Of a DNA stretch of 64,000 nt, positions 30,900-42,835 are shown piece after piece. How positions within the stretch are numbered: position 1 is the first letter of the stretch; every line of letters begins with the position of its first letter. This DNA is from Brachyhypopomus gauderio. Taxonomy: Eukaryota > Chordata > Actinopteri > Gymnotiformes > Hypopomidae. Under the pieces are notes generated by a model, which saw nothing but the letters and a program-made list of their open reading frames with translations, was not told the origin of the DNA and searched no databases. The position numbers and the translations under genes were made by a program. The DNA lies in contig NW_027506895.1 in assembly GCF_052324685.1 (NCBI RefSeq), positions 614,596-678,595 on the forward strand. Direction: 5' to 3'.

Positions 30900-32046
30900 A
30901 AAGATGATACAAAATACACCAGGACACGTTATTCCGGTGCTTCGTCACACGGAGGTGGTGTTACTATAAAGCTCCACCCATGTGTTCCTGTTCGGTCTCG
31001 GCCCACAGCTGTGGCTGCTAGCTGCCGTTAACAGAGCCGCCACATGGTTCGGGCGAGCTTGCGGGTTGCGGATCTTTCAGCTACGTTAGGTGCCGTAGTC
31101 AGATTGAGCAGTGAGCAGGTAAAGCCTTCACTTCCAGGGGCGGAACGGGGCATTACGGGCGCAGATGCCCCGGCTGGGGTAGTTATTTAGCCACCGGGGT
31201 TTTCAGCCATGAGTTGGGGCCATGTGTTCATAATGTCTGCGAAGACGTGTCTGTTTAAAAGAGCACAGAGGTTGTGTGTTAAGCTACTTCAACAGAGTTT
31301 GGCATACACACACTTTACAGTGTGTAGTGAAACGTGTAAATGTTGTGATCGGGTGCTTTTGGTTAATGAGAAACTGCTGACGAGCAACATGAGGTCGCAA
31401 CTCCTCTGCGGACCAGCCGGGCCGGCTCGGCTGAACGGAGTGTGCACCGGTCCGGTCTTTTAGACGTCTGTGCTGATGGTCTCGGGTACCTAAATTAAGA
31501 CATTACGCGTTAATCCTAGCGATTAAGTAAGTCAAACACATTTTCCATCGTAGCTTTATTATTGCGTTTACTAGTCGTCACCGTACGATTTTCGCAAATC
31601 CCACTGAATTAATCCCGTTTACAGATTAAGACTGAACTGTTTTCCACGTTTACATTCAACTGTACGACGTAAAATCTCGGTTAACGTGCAAAACAAGCAC
31701 ACGATAACACGCATGCGCTCAGCACACCTTATCGTACACGTTGCCATGATAACGATGACCACGTGAGTCCGAGTCATTCTGTCCATGGTCCAGGCAGTGA
31801 GCAGATTACCCAAGATTGCATGTGCAGGTGTGCATGTGTTTTATAACTTTGACAGAGTTCTGCGACATGTTTTAATTTTCTTTTAATACGTATACTTGTC
31901 TGGACACCATAGTATACTTGTCTGAACATCCTCAGATTATTAACAGATTATCAGACTGCATGTGAACATAGCCAGTGCTGTGTTTTGATGTCGACTGATA
32001 TCACTGTAATGGCTGTTCGATCTACGTAAGGTGTTAAAGTGTGAGG
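30900..32046 (+). promoter_or_regulatory. polr3d: polr3d 5' region with possible 5'UTR exon
   Basis: A GC-richer stretch at about 30940-31140 contains a possible first exon ending at 31118 before GTAAAG. The remainder up to the ATG at 32047 holds no recognisable gene. The exact transcription start cannot be fixed from sequence. Confidence 0.35.
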
Positions 32047-35000
32047 ATGGCCAGCCCGGGCGCAGATGACCCAACCGGACCCCCTCGGACCGCGCAGCCC
32101 GGTTCTGGAGGGCGTGGGCTCGCACTGGGCCGCAGGCTGCCGGCTGGTCTCTCTCCTGGCCGCCTCCCCACCATGCGCTCCAGAGATCTCACCCTTGGCG
32201 GAGTGAAGAAGGTACGTAGACTAAGCTCACGCACGTTCATAACAAGAGCATTACGTTTGTGAAATAAACAAACTAAGTGTTCATGTAAATGTTAACCAGC
32301 TGTCCCCTCTCTCGTTTTCTACCTCACAGAAAACCTTCACACCCAACATCATTGGCCGTAAGAGTAAAGAAGAGTAAGTGATAGAAAAAAAATGGCAAAG
32401 CTTCAACATCTCTGTGATGTTTTTTAATCTACAAGGCATGTTTTGTTGATGAGACCGGTATCATGTGAGTGTTTTGCCTTTTTACTCTATGACCCGGTTT
32501 TGGATTAAAAGATTAAAAATGACCACACGATAGACCTGTGAGAACATGATGACCAGAAGCTTGGCTTTGCCCTACCAGAACCGTGATGTTTCCTTGCAGA
32601 TTGAAAGCAGATGACGGGCCCAGGAGGGAGCGGAAGGACGCGGACCGGGGGCGGCAGCGTGATGGGCGTGGCAGGGGCCGGGGTCGCCCTGAGGTCATTC
32701 AGTCCCACTCCATCTTTGAGCAGGGACCAGCGGAGATGATGGCCAAGAGGAGAAGTAAGGCGGGAACTGAAGCAGGTTGTAAGACAACACGGGAACGAGT
32801 GCAGGAGCTTAAGCTGTGATTGTCTCTCCGTCTGTCTCCGGTTTTTGGCTTTGCTAGGTATGTATGATGATGCGCGAGACACGCCCAACAGTGGCCCCTC
32901 CCCCATCATTAATATTAAGAAGGAGAAGAGAGAGACGGAGGAGGAGACCAAAGAGATTCTGCGCAAGTTGGAGAGAGACAACGTATGACAGTTCGTTGCC
33001 GTCTGTGGGCAAATACCCTGATCTATACATCACTGTCTAAACATTCCCAGTGTATGAATTCCAGATTATAGTCTGAGAAGACTGAGCTAAACATGGCTGT
33101 GGATGTGGTTAGCAGAGACAGTGTTGTCTGTGAACATGGAGATATGGTACCAATGAGGGGTGTGTGTGTGTGTGTGTGTGTATAGTTTCTCGATGACCCC
33201 CGTCTGAGGAGTGAGGCACGGAGCTTCCCGGTTCAGCTGCCCCTGGCTGTGTCCGGCTGGGTCTTTAAAGAGGACTCGGGGGAGAGTTTTCAGGCAGGCG
33301 GCCCCAAAATCGAGAAGAGCTCTAGAGAAGATGAACCAATGAGTGCAGAGTTCTCTGGGGCTACTGTTAAAGGTACGAGAAAACCGCACTCAAATTGTTT
33401 CAATATAGTTGTTTGGATAAGATTTTGGATTTAAAGATGTGTTTAAACCTAATCTCGGTGATTATTAAGAGATATTTGATATTACTCCTACATTCCATTT
33501 TGTTCACATATTCATAGTCATTAGTTTATGCCAGGGTTGTCAAACTCAATTTAGGTAAAGGGCCGCATTTCATAGTTCAGTGTTGGGTGAGCTTAACCTG
33601 ATCTTGACGTAAATTTAATTTAAGAACGGCTCCTCTTATTTCTGTTCACATTTGTTTTCTTAAAGTCACTTTTCTTCATTTGGAGCAAGATGCTTGTTTA
33701 CATCGTCTTTCTTAGCATGATAATGAAGAAATACACATCACCATTGTAGTCACCTTACAGTCACAAGCCAATTTGCCACCTAGTGGAATAACGGAGACTG
33801 GCTTCCCATTCAGTTACGGTCCACAAAATTTTTATTCAGAACTTTCTGGAATTTTTTGGGGGTCCTTCTAGAATGACAGTACTGCCAGTCCTGCGGTGTG
33901 TAACAAACCTGTTTGGTTTATTTTGTTTAGTTAAACAAGAACCTCCTGACACGCCTGACTTGAAGAAGGCGGAGCCCATGTTCAGGCCGCCGCCCCTACC
34001 CACGCCTCACTCGTTGCCTGAGCTGCTTCAATTGTGGGGTCAGTGCAAAGAGGAGGAGCTACTCTTCATGCAGCTCCCTGATTCGCTGCCAGGTCAACCA
34101 CCGACCAGTGACATCAAACCAACCAAAATTACTGTGCAGTCTGAGGACGGGCAGTCCGTTCTACAGAAGACACAGGACCAGGTGTGTGTGTGTGTGTGTG
34201 CGCGCGCTGGCTGTCTGGTAACTAATAGTGTGCTTTTAATGCTTTTTCCCCTACATTGTGTGAAATAATATATTGAGTTAAACAGCAGCACTTCAACACT
34301 CGGACTGTGTACATTTTCTAGAAGGTGTACGTTTTGAAAGGGGTGTGTGTGTGTGTGTCTCTCTCTGCAGCAGGAGGAGGCTGAGGAGGAGAGCTGCTGT
34401 TCCCTGAGCGACCTGCAGGAGGGGCTGGTGGGCCGCATGCTGTTGAGACGATCGGGCAGAGTGCAGCTGGTGCTGGGGCGCGTCACGCTGGACGTGGCGC
34501 TGGGCACGCCGTGCGCTTTCCTACAGGTCCCCGACACGCCCCATAACACACACACACCTATACCACGTCACATGACAACACAATGACTTCCCATACCTGC
34601 ACTCTTTAAAAACTAGTAGTGCATGATGACGTATTGAATAAAACTGATATGCATTTCATTATTTATTAAACAAAACTTGGTATGTCTGATTATAGGGCTA
34701 TACTTGCATTTTCTATTCCAGAGTCTGTGTCTGCCCCCTTATGGCGCAAGTGTGTGTTGCTTTCCTTGAGGATATTTTACTGTATTTACCATGTAGTGTT
34801 TGGTTCAGAGGAGCATTTCAGTGTAATGATCCTTCTGGTCTAGATACCTTTATATGTGGATGGTGTATGTTGTGTTTAGCTTGTATCAGTAAGTGATGTG
34901 TAGTGTTTATCTGGTGGGTTCTCTCTCTGTTTGTAGGAACTGGTGTCTGTTGGAGTTGAGGGCAGTAGAGGAGACCTGACTGTACTGGGCCACATTAAAC

Positions 35001-35053
35001 ACAAACTGGTGTGCTCGCCGGACTTTGAGGCCCTTCTGGAGAACAAAGCTTGA
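32047..35053 (+). CDS. polr3d: RNA polymerase III subunit RPC4 (POLR3D)
   Basis: RPC4 pairs with RPC5 (POLR3E) in the TFIIF-like subcomplex of RNA polymerase III, which transcribes tRNA, 5S and U6 genes. It acts in initiation, termination and reinitiation. Eight coding exons (32047-32211, 32330-32373, 32600-32754, 32858-32982, 33186-33372, 33931-34181, 34371-34526, 34937-35053) join in phase to 1200 nt, or 399 aa (human 398). Landmarks in order are KKKTFTPNIIGRKSKEE, an RG-rich GRGRGRPEVIQSHSIFEQGP stretch with AEMM, INIKKEKRETEEETK, NFLDDPRLR, FPVQLPLAVSGWVFKE, KEEELLFMQLPDSLPGQP, and the RPC4 core GRMLLRRSGRVQLVLGRVTL ending in LGHIKHKLVCSPDFEALL. The start is the first ATG in the exon, in a good context (GAGGATGG). 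AATAAA at 35240-35245 is the poly(A) signal. It is transcribed opposite to phyhip, as in the human arrangement as I recall it. Confidence 0.96.
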
Positions 35054-35079
35054 GGAGTGTGTGTGTAGAACTGTGACCC

Positions 35080-38000
35080 ATGAGGGACTGAGTTTACAGA
35101 GGTGTTCTATTTATTAGCAGGAGATATAGAGCTCTTGGTACTGAAATATTTATTTATGCACACAATTCATTTATTCAGGAACTTAAATTGCCTTCAGGTT
35201 CTGAGCTCTGGAAACACATGTAACGGTTGAGAAGTGAAGAATAAAGTACAATACAGCACGTGTGTCTCATGCATTTAATTGTTCTTAATAGATGAATAAC
35301 AATCAGCCATAAAAATATTCATACTTGCATTCATGTTGCATATTACAAAGAACATTTCAAAACAGTGTGACTCAACTCCATGTGACCCAGCAGGGGATTA
35401 TGGGAAAGGAGAAGATGTTGCCTCCCTCCCTCCCTCAAGCACCAGCCCCAATCAGAGATCACAAAGTCGAACTAAACTCGTTCTAGGCTTTAGCCTGAAC
35501 CTGGGGTAGAGGGGATGAGTGAACGTTGTGTAGATTCTCCGGATGAGCTCCATGTTGTTAGAGACCCCGTAGAAGGCCAGAATTCCTGCATTGTGATCCA
35601 GATATACTCCAATTATGGAGGATGTAGGTGGTTCTAACTGACAGTCCTCTTCATCAAAGGAGAATGTGGAGACTGAGACCCTCCTTAAGCCTACCTCCTT
35701 CCAAAGCCTCTTCCTGCAGTCATTGTCATAGGAGAGCATGACTGAAACATCTCCCCTTCTCTCAAACTCCCAATAACAACGTCCAGACAGACCCTCACTA
35801 CATATGGCCTCTGTATTTGACCATGAAAAACAGTCTTCTGCTGATGCAGTTTTGTTTTTATCCGATATCTGAAGATTACTCGATGTATCTGGGTTAAACG
35901 TGAGCAGACAGGAATCTGAGGGGTGGAGAGAAATTTAGAAAATGATAACCACATTAACAATTTCCTGTAGTGATGTTGGTTGCAGGAGTAGTGGGTGGGG
36001 GCTTGGTGAACTTGACCAACAGTTCTGTGTGATCTCAAATCAGTATGTCAACAGAAAATGGCGCTCTATGCAAAAGTGGCTGTGCAACAAATCACTCAGC
36101 TTCATTGCATTTGTATTTGCATATGGATTAGTATTGGCAATGTATGGGAGTGGTTATGTTAATGAATTCCTAGTACTCACATTTCAATAACTCTTCTCTG
36201 GTCTTTGGTTCCCATGGCAAGATACTGCGCACTATTAAATATAAAAACACTTTGTTCAAATGTAACTAGGGAGATATTTACAACAAATGTGTTGGTTATT
36301 CATCATACCGTCTGATATTTTCACCATTTCCAGTTTGGTCAGGTCATCATTCATTCGTCTGTTCATCTCGGAGCAAATTTTATTTACAAATTCCAAAGAA
36401 AACTTGGGCTGAGTGTCAATCCTGGATATGTCGGTAACTACAGGAAGGGCCGAGACTGAGGGGAACATCTGCAGATAGAGGAGACGTAGAGGAGACGACA
36501 AGCACATGGATGGAGACATGAGAAGAGATCAGTTCCAGAAGGAAGAACTTATGGTAAGTGATCAGATAGCTGATGTTACCTAGAGGAAGTGGATGTGATC
36601 ATCTGAGAGTGATAGCTTCTCCAGCTCAGCGTCTCTCCTCCTCAGATCAGTGATCTCCTGCTCCACGTTCCTCATGAGTTCTTGAATGTGATCCAGTTCA
36701 GCCTTTTCCTGAGCTCTGATCAGCTCTTTCACGTCAGAGCTCAGCTCAGTAAAGAGGTTGTCACTCTCCTCCAATGCTGCCTGCGACGAGCACTGTTAGG
36801 GGACACAGAGAGAGGGGACACAGAGAGAGGGGACACACAAATTATGTCTGGAAAAGCCACCAGCAACCTGTTGTGTGCCCTGCAGTCACCTGGAGAAACT
36901 TCATAGCCTCTCTTAACTTCTTCAACTTCTCCTCGCCCGGCTGGATTCTCTCCACAGTTTGTCTTTGCAGGTTCACCAAACAGCCCTAGACAAAGAAATC
37001 AGGTTTCAGCCACACATTCCAGTCATAATTCAGCAAAACAACTGATAGATCCTGATGAAGAGCTTACGTGGTTGTGGTTTTATGAATGAAGTGAGTGGGC
37101 AGAGTCCAACAGCACAGGACATTAGACATCTCATCCAATGTATAATTCACATTTGTTCAACAATAGTATATTCACTGAGCCTTTGACCTGATTTAAGCTA
37201 AGCCATGTGAAGCACCATATTATCCTGTTTTGTTCTTGAGCACATAGTTTTGAGCTTCGGTTAAATTACAAAGTTTTATGGAATATGAAAAATTAGTAAA
37301 TGGTTTTCAAATATGTCAATGTTTTTCAAGGTCATTCATCATGGTTCCTCAGTTCTTACCTGCTTCACATTGCGTTCTACTTCAGCTGAAGTTATCTCAT
37401 GACAAATGTGCGTGTCCATGCACAGAAGACACATGAGCTTCTGATCTTTATGACAGAAGACCTCCAAGAGCCTGTCATGAAGACCACAGATCTTCTCCTG
37501 GAGATTCATGGAGGCCTCAATCAGTTTGTGTCTCTTGTACACAGGAGATTCATAATGATTCTGAACATGTGCTTCACAGAAGGACAGCAGACATGTCAGG
37601 CAGGACTTGATAGCTTTGTGTTTTCTCTCAGTGCAGACGTCACACTCCACATCTCCAGGTATAACAGAAGAGTCAACAGGAGCAACATCTTGGAGTTTTG
37701 TCTTCCTCAGTTTGTCAGTCAGTTCAGCCAGCATGGTGTTCTTGTTGAGAACAGGTCTTGGTGTGAAGCTGTGTCTGCACTGGGGGCAGCTGTAGGATCC
37801 CTTCTGATCATCCTGATCCCAGCACTCATTGATACATCCCCGACAGAAACTGTGTCCACAGGGAATAGTCACCGGATCCTTCAGCAAATCCAGACAGACT
37901 GGGCAGTTGAACAAATCCTGAGTTGTGAGGATAGCTTCTGCCATTTTAATTGACTAACAAAGGAGGGAGAGAGAGAGCTTTTAGATTGTTGCAAAAGCAA

Positions 38001-38612
38001 TTAATTAAAGTATTAACATTTAAAGTGATTAAGAAATAATGAGAATATTTTTAAAATAAAACTACATTCAGTATTTTCTAAACACATGTGCATCACATCA
38101 TGCCTCATCATGTCCACTAAAAGATGGCGTGTAAGTTTGTACTGAACGTCAGATGTCTGGTGTTTGAGCAGGAGGTGCTGCTCGTCTCTGCTCCTTCTTC
38201 TCTGGGCTTTCGGTGTTTCTTATGACGCTTCTTTATCTCCATATTTAGTCTCTACATTGTTAAGGCACGTTTGTTTCATTTCATTTATTTTCATGACTTT
38301 CATTTCTCCAGAACTGCAAAGAACTCTCTGAGCGCGTGTTGAGAGAATGTGAGACTGAGAATATGAATTCTCATGACACAGTGGAAAGTACACAGCATTT
38401 GTACAGTATCTCCCTTAAATTTCACACAGTTGCTTTCTCTCTCCGTCACGTCAGCGACTTTCCTACAACACTAAGAAAAAAAAGTTCACTCCGACGTGGT
38501 AGTTTGGCTATGGCCGTATGGGACTCTTTCTCACAAACTACAGAGAAGAATACGCGACCTTAACTTCAGGAGACGTTACAAATGTCCGTGTGTTTTTATT
38601 TTCGTGCAAGTG
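35080..38612. repeat. Segmental duplication, copy A (finTRIM plus polr3d 3'UTR)
   Basis: This segment matches 46349-50488 at high identity through exons, introns and flanks. Its left edge lies about 27 bases after the polr3d stop codon, so it includes the polr3d 3'UTR and poly(A) signal. The right edge lies in a flank ending TTTTTATTTTCGTGC, after which the copies diverge. Copy B carries about 465 bp of extra DNA that copy A lacks (46639-47100). Confidence 0.92.
35452..37944 (-). pseudogene. finTRIM (FTR) family TRIM gene, copy A, interrupted by a stop
   Basis: TRIM E3 ubiquitin ligase layout: C3HC4 RING (CPVCLDLLKDPVTIPCGHSF), two B-boxes (CDVCTERKHKAIKSC; CHKDQKLMCLLC), coiled coil, PRY-SPRY (B30.2). 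Exons on the minus strand are 37944-37360, 36985-36890, 36792-36580, 36468-36309, 36231-36181 and 35915-35452. They correspond one-to-one with copy B. The last codon of exon 3 is TAG (36582-36580), where copy B has CAG. The product would be a 297-aa RING/B-box/coiled-coil protein without B30.2. The stop lies upstream of three introns, so nonsense-mediated decay is likely. Exon 3 also lacks 21 bp (7 codons, IQSIEQR in copy B). Downstream exons 4-6 remain open, so the stop is recent or the truncated form is used. finTRIMs are a large fish-specific TRIM group linked to antiviral responses. A long plus-strand frame opposite the RING exon is a shadow. Confidence 0.85.
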
Positions 38613-39380
38613 TACATATACAGCAAGCAAATCTCCCGCTGTGCCAAACCACCCGAACCTGCTTCCTGCGTCTACACTGCGGTCAGCTTTAACTTCTCGT
38701 GCGCCCCCGTGTGGTCAAACAAAAAATATGACAAAATGTGAATACCGTAACCAGTAAATTGTCTCCCACACGTCCGCCGCTAATTGTAACTGCAGTTTAG
38801 GTACAAAACCTTTCACAATTTTTACAGTATTTATAGAAACCTTACGTAGGCCTATATAAAGACCAAAATAAGTGGTCATTTTTTACAACATATTCAAATG
38901 ATGGTACATTGCAAGTAGTTTCTTTTAAAACACGAAATAAGTTCGATATCTTCCTTCTTTACCACGACCTTGCTGCCAACTGTCCTCCATGAAGTACACG
39001 TTGAAAGTTGGAAAAATATCACTTAAATACATCATGGTGATGAGCCCAAAGTTGGTAAACATGCAAAAACCTGAATGATGACACACAGGCTGACTGAGTT
39101 TTACTGATCTATGTACTTAGCAATACCTGAGTGCGCACATGAAAAGTGGGAGGTGATCCACCAGAACATATTGAATTGTGAATATATTTTTACAATTTTT
39201 ATGTGGCAATTCTAAATGTAATGTAGACACCTGACTGGGGAGGTGAGGGATTGAGTTGAATATGGCAACAAACTAGAGTGTGAAGAAGTCGAGGTTCAAG
39301 TCAAGAGATTTTATTGTTTATTGACCCAATTGGTCAATAAAGGTTTTATTATTTATCGACCCAATTGACCTAAGATGGCA
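38613..39380. other. Region between duplication copy A and the LINE
   Basis: AT-rich, no gene recognised. GACCCAATTGGTCAATAAA and TTATCGACCCAATTGACC near 39320-39370 form a short imperfect repeat at the 3' side of the minus-strand LINE. Confidence 0.4.
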
Positions 39381-39384
39381 GCAG

Positions 39385-42300
39385 TGGTTCATGTGGAGAC
39401 GTCTTCCCACACCACTCCCTGCAGCTGACCTCATTGCGGTGTTGACCCCCAACTGCTATCTTTTCTCCGCAGCCATATCCAGAAACTCACTTTTTCTGCC
39501 TCTTCCGCCAACTCCTTGTTTGCCCTCTTCAGGCTTGCTCCAGTCATTCCAGCAGTGCAGAGGAGTCGGACTGCAGACCCCCCTGCAAAGCCCTACACCC
39601 GACCTCCACAGGGTGAATGGTCGCAGCCCAGCCTCCACCTTTGCACTCCTGCACCAGACTTGGACCGCTGTACTTGGACCGCTTGAGTTCATGTGCTACT
39701 GGTATTCCTTCCTCCCAAGGCACGGTCAGTTCAATTATGAGGACTTTCTTGGCGGCTATAGACCACATTACAATGTCAGGTCTTTGTATTGTCTGAGTTA
39801 TCTCAGTTGGAAAAATGAGCTTTTCGACATGCATTTCACATCTCTTGCCTGGGCTTAACAGACATGATAACTTCCCCACTGCTGTCTTCTGTCTTATCTC
39901 CCCTGGCTTGATAAAGGCCATGCTTGGCCGCTGGAGTTCTGTTGAGCTGTTCGCCCCGACCCTGCACTTCTCCAACAGCTCTGCCAGTTTCCCCAGCATC
40001 TGATTGTGCCTCCACCGGAAGCGCCCCTGCGTTAGGGCAACGTTGCACCCTGAAAGAATGTGCTGGATGCCTGCATTGTCCTTGCTACACAGGGGGCACT
40101 TGCTTTCACTTCTGAACCATTAGGAAAGGTTACGAGGGCATGGAAGGGTGTCATAGGCTGCCTTCAGGAGGAAATTGAGCCGTGACTGTGGGGTTCGCCA
40201 GATGTCAGCCCATGTTACGACTCTGTGGATGATATCTTCCCAGCGAGTCCAAGCTCCCTTCACTGCTTCACTGTCTCTGGCCTACCTCAGCTCAAGGACA
40301 AGGCGAGTCTTCTCCTGTCTATATCCTGTGCTGATGGACTTCAGAGGGAGTTGCAGGGTGTTCTTGCCAAAGAGGCCGGTGTCTGAGAAACAGCTAGGCA
40401 GTCCCAACCACTTCCTGATGTACCTGTTTGAGATGCTGTCCAGCTTGCTGGTCATGGACGATGGGATTTCTCCCACTTTCAGTAGCCATGTCACTCGATG
40501 GAAGAGAGTGATCTGGTAGCACCATACCTTCAGCTTCCCCGGAAGTTGGCTACTATCGATCCTGGCAAGACCCTCTCTTAACTGTTTCTGTACCATCCTC
40601 GCCATCTGCCTGTCCGACAACTCTGATGTATACTCTCTTCTGAGACTTCGGATGGGCTGTTCTGCTAGGAGCGGGATCTTCTCTCCTCCTGCTGTGAAGA
40701 CAGTTCTGTCATCCCTCACCCCTTTCCTGATTGAGAGGCTCCTAGACTTTATGCCTTTATCTTTATCAATTCATCAAATCGCTTGAGGAGTTGTGCTGTA
40801 CATGGAGCAGTTTGTAAGATGCTTATTACATCATCTATGTACCCTCTGAGCGCAGGGAGTCTTCCGCCTGTTGGGGATTTTAGGCCTCTGGCCACCTGCC
40901 TTGCTCCAATGAGTAATATTTCAAATGCTGCCACAAAGAGAATGGGTGATATGGAGCAGCCCATGGCAATTCCAACCTCCAGTTGCTGCCATCCCGTCAT
41001 GATGTCCTCTGCTGTGAAGCACATGTGGAAATTGGCAAAATACTTGCCAATGATATCTCTGTTGCATCCAGGAACGTGGAAGAACTCCAAAGCAAACTCT
41101 ACCAACTTATGTGGTACTGAGCCATAGGCATTTGCCAAGTCTAGCCATACTACATGTAGGTTTCCCTTCTCCCTTTTGGCACGCTGTATTTGATCCCATA
41201 TCACAGTTGTATGCTCAACACAACCCAAAAAAGCCTGAAAGCCCACCTTTCTGACAGCTTGTGTCGATGTAGTGGAAATCTTGCACCTTGGGGATGAAAA
41301 TTCCAACTGCCTCTTGCCACTCTCCTAGGATGGATTGCTTCTTCCACACAGTGTGCATGAGGTTCCATAAGATCTTTAATACTTGTGGACAGTTCTTGTA
41401 CATCTTGTAAGTTAGCCTGTTTGGTCCTGGAGCTGAGGCCGACCTTGCTCTTCTGATGACCTCTTCAACCTCACGCTGCCTGGGTGGGGAGGTGTCAAAC
41501 AGGTTCTTTGGGGAGTCTGGACGTGGTATGTAGCTTGGTGAGCCAAGAAGTATATCTTTGGCTATGTCTGTGTACTGGCCGTTGATGTACTGTTCTAGCT
41601 CCTCTTTCGAGATGGCGAGTTTTCCACTTCGCTTCACGTCCAGCAGCTGATGGGCATAATGGAACGGATTTTTGAAGAAATATTTTCTTGCCTTCTCCTT
41701 CCATCTCCGGCGCATCCTGAGTCTCTCTGCCTGACGTAGCTTGGCAAGCCTTTGCTTGAGGTCGTCCTATAGTGCCTTGAGGCCTTCCTTTTCCTCCGGG
41801 GCTGCTTTTCTCCACCTTTTTCGTAGCTAGCGCCTATTGGCTATGAGCTCCTCTATGTATCTCTCCCTCCGTCCTTTCTGACTCTGAGTTGTGGCTCGCC
41901 TGGTCCCACACACTCCACTCATAGCTGATCTTATTCAGCAAGGCCAGTTTCTGCTCAACTGTTTCTTGCAGGGAGTGATCTAGCACTTCTTTCAGGTGAT
42001 CATCAAGTCTGCGCCACTCATCTTGGTCTTTTGCCCGTGGCCACTTGATTTTTGGGCGCATTTCTGGATGTTTGCGCAAGTTTACATGTGTGGCTCTTGG
42101 GGGAACATTAAGAGCATCCTTCTCAGGAGCTGCCTCCATCTCCTCTCTTACATTTGCTGAGGTAACCCTCTCAGCACTGTTGGGACCTGCTGCACTGTGG
42201 TTTGTCACCTGGCTTTGGGTCTCTTCCATCTCACCTGCCAAAGCAGTGCGGTCATGCTGGTTGGGAGTCGTCCCACATTTCATTCTCCCTTGATGGATGC

Positions 42301-42408
42301 ACAGCCCTTTGAATGATGCACATGTTCTACCACCATCATACCCTGCTACAGTGGAGAAATCGGTCAGGAAACAAGCTCCAAGATGATGTTCTGCAGATGC
42401 TACGAGAC
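39385..42408 (-). mobile_element. R2/NeSL-like non-LTR retrotransposon with restriction-like endonuclease, degenerate
   Basis: Reading 3' to 5' on the plus strand: N-terminal frame 42408-41834 with a zinc-finger-like CASFKGLCIHQGRMKC; 41815-41215 with SASAPGPNRLTYKMYKN; the reverse-transcriptase core 41306-40749 with VVWLDLANAYGSVPHKL, GIAMGCSISPILF and an intact catalytic YIDD (about 40841-40830); the RT thumb region 40719-40282. A CCHC knuckle at about 40095-40050 reads CPLCSKDNAGIQHILSGC. The C-terminal frame 39999-39544 carries RPDIVMWS, then IIELTVPWEE and HELKRSKY, fitting the PD-(D/E)xK endonuclease. RT followed by a CCHC knuckle and this endonuclease is the hallmark of the R2/NeSL group. 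Several frame changes and stops show it is inactive. The clade assignment is by motif order only. Confidence 0.8.
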
Positions 42409-42827
42409 TAGGGTTGCCACCTAGGTCTGACAAAAAACAAGGACACTCTGTCATACGTGAACATAAATTGTTGACGGGGGGGGGGGGGGGTGGCGAATGT
42501 AAATTGTTGACAGACGGGGGGGGACGTAAATCGTTGACGGGGGGGGGGGGGGGGGGGGGGGGGGTGGCACACGTAAAATGTTACCGGGAGGGTGTAAAAT
42601 GGACACAGCGAGAGAAAAAAGACGGATTTAAAGTGTGCAGAAACAGTCTAAATAGTCATTTGAACTAACCTAGAGAGAACCGGGACATTAAATGATTTTT
42701 TTTTTTTGCCGGGACCGAATATAAAAAAGAAGGAAAACTGGGACAAACCGGGACAGCCCGGGAAAACCAGGACAGCGACATGAAAACCGGGACAGTCCCG
42801 GGAAAACCGGAACAGGTGGCAACCCTA
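42409..42827. mobile_element. Non-autonomous hAT element (419 bp)
   Basis: Terminal inverted repeats TAGGGTTGCCACCT (left) and AGGTGGCAACCCTA (right), with the 8-bp target duplication TACGAGAC at 42401-42408 and 42828-42835. The interior has three long G runs and repeated AACCGGGACA words. No transposase frame. Confidence 0.92.
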
Positions 42828-42835
42828 TACGAGAC

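Noticed and set aside
37399-37953. 184-codon plus-strand frame opposite finTRIM exon 1 (also at 49220-49774)
   Set aside because: It is the antisense shadow of the RING/B-box exon and is conserved only because the coding strand is.
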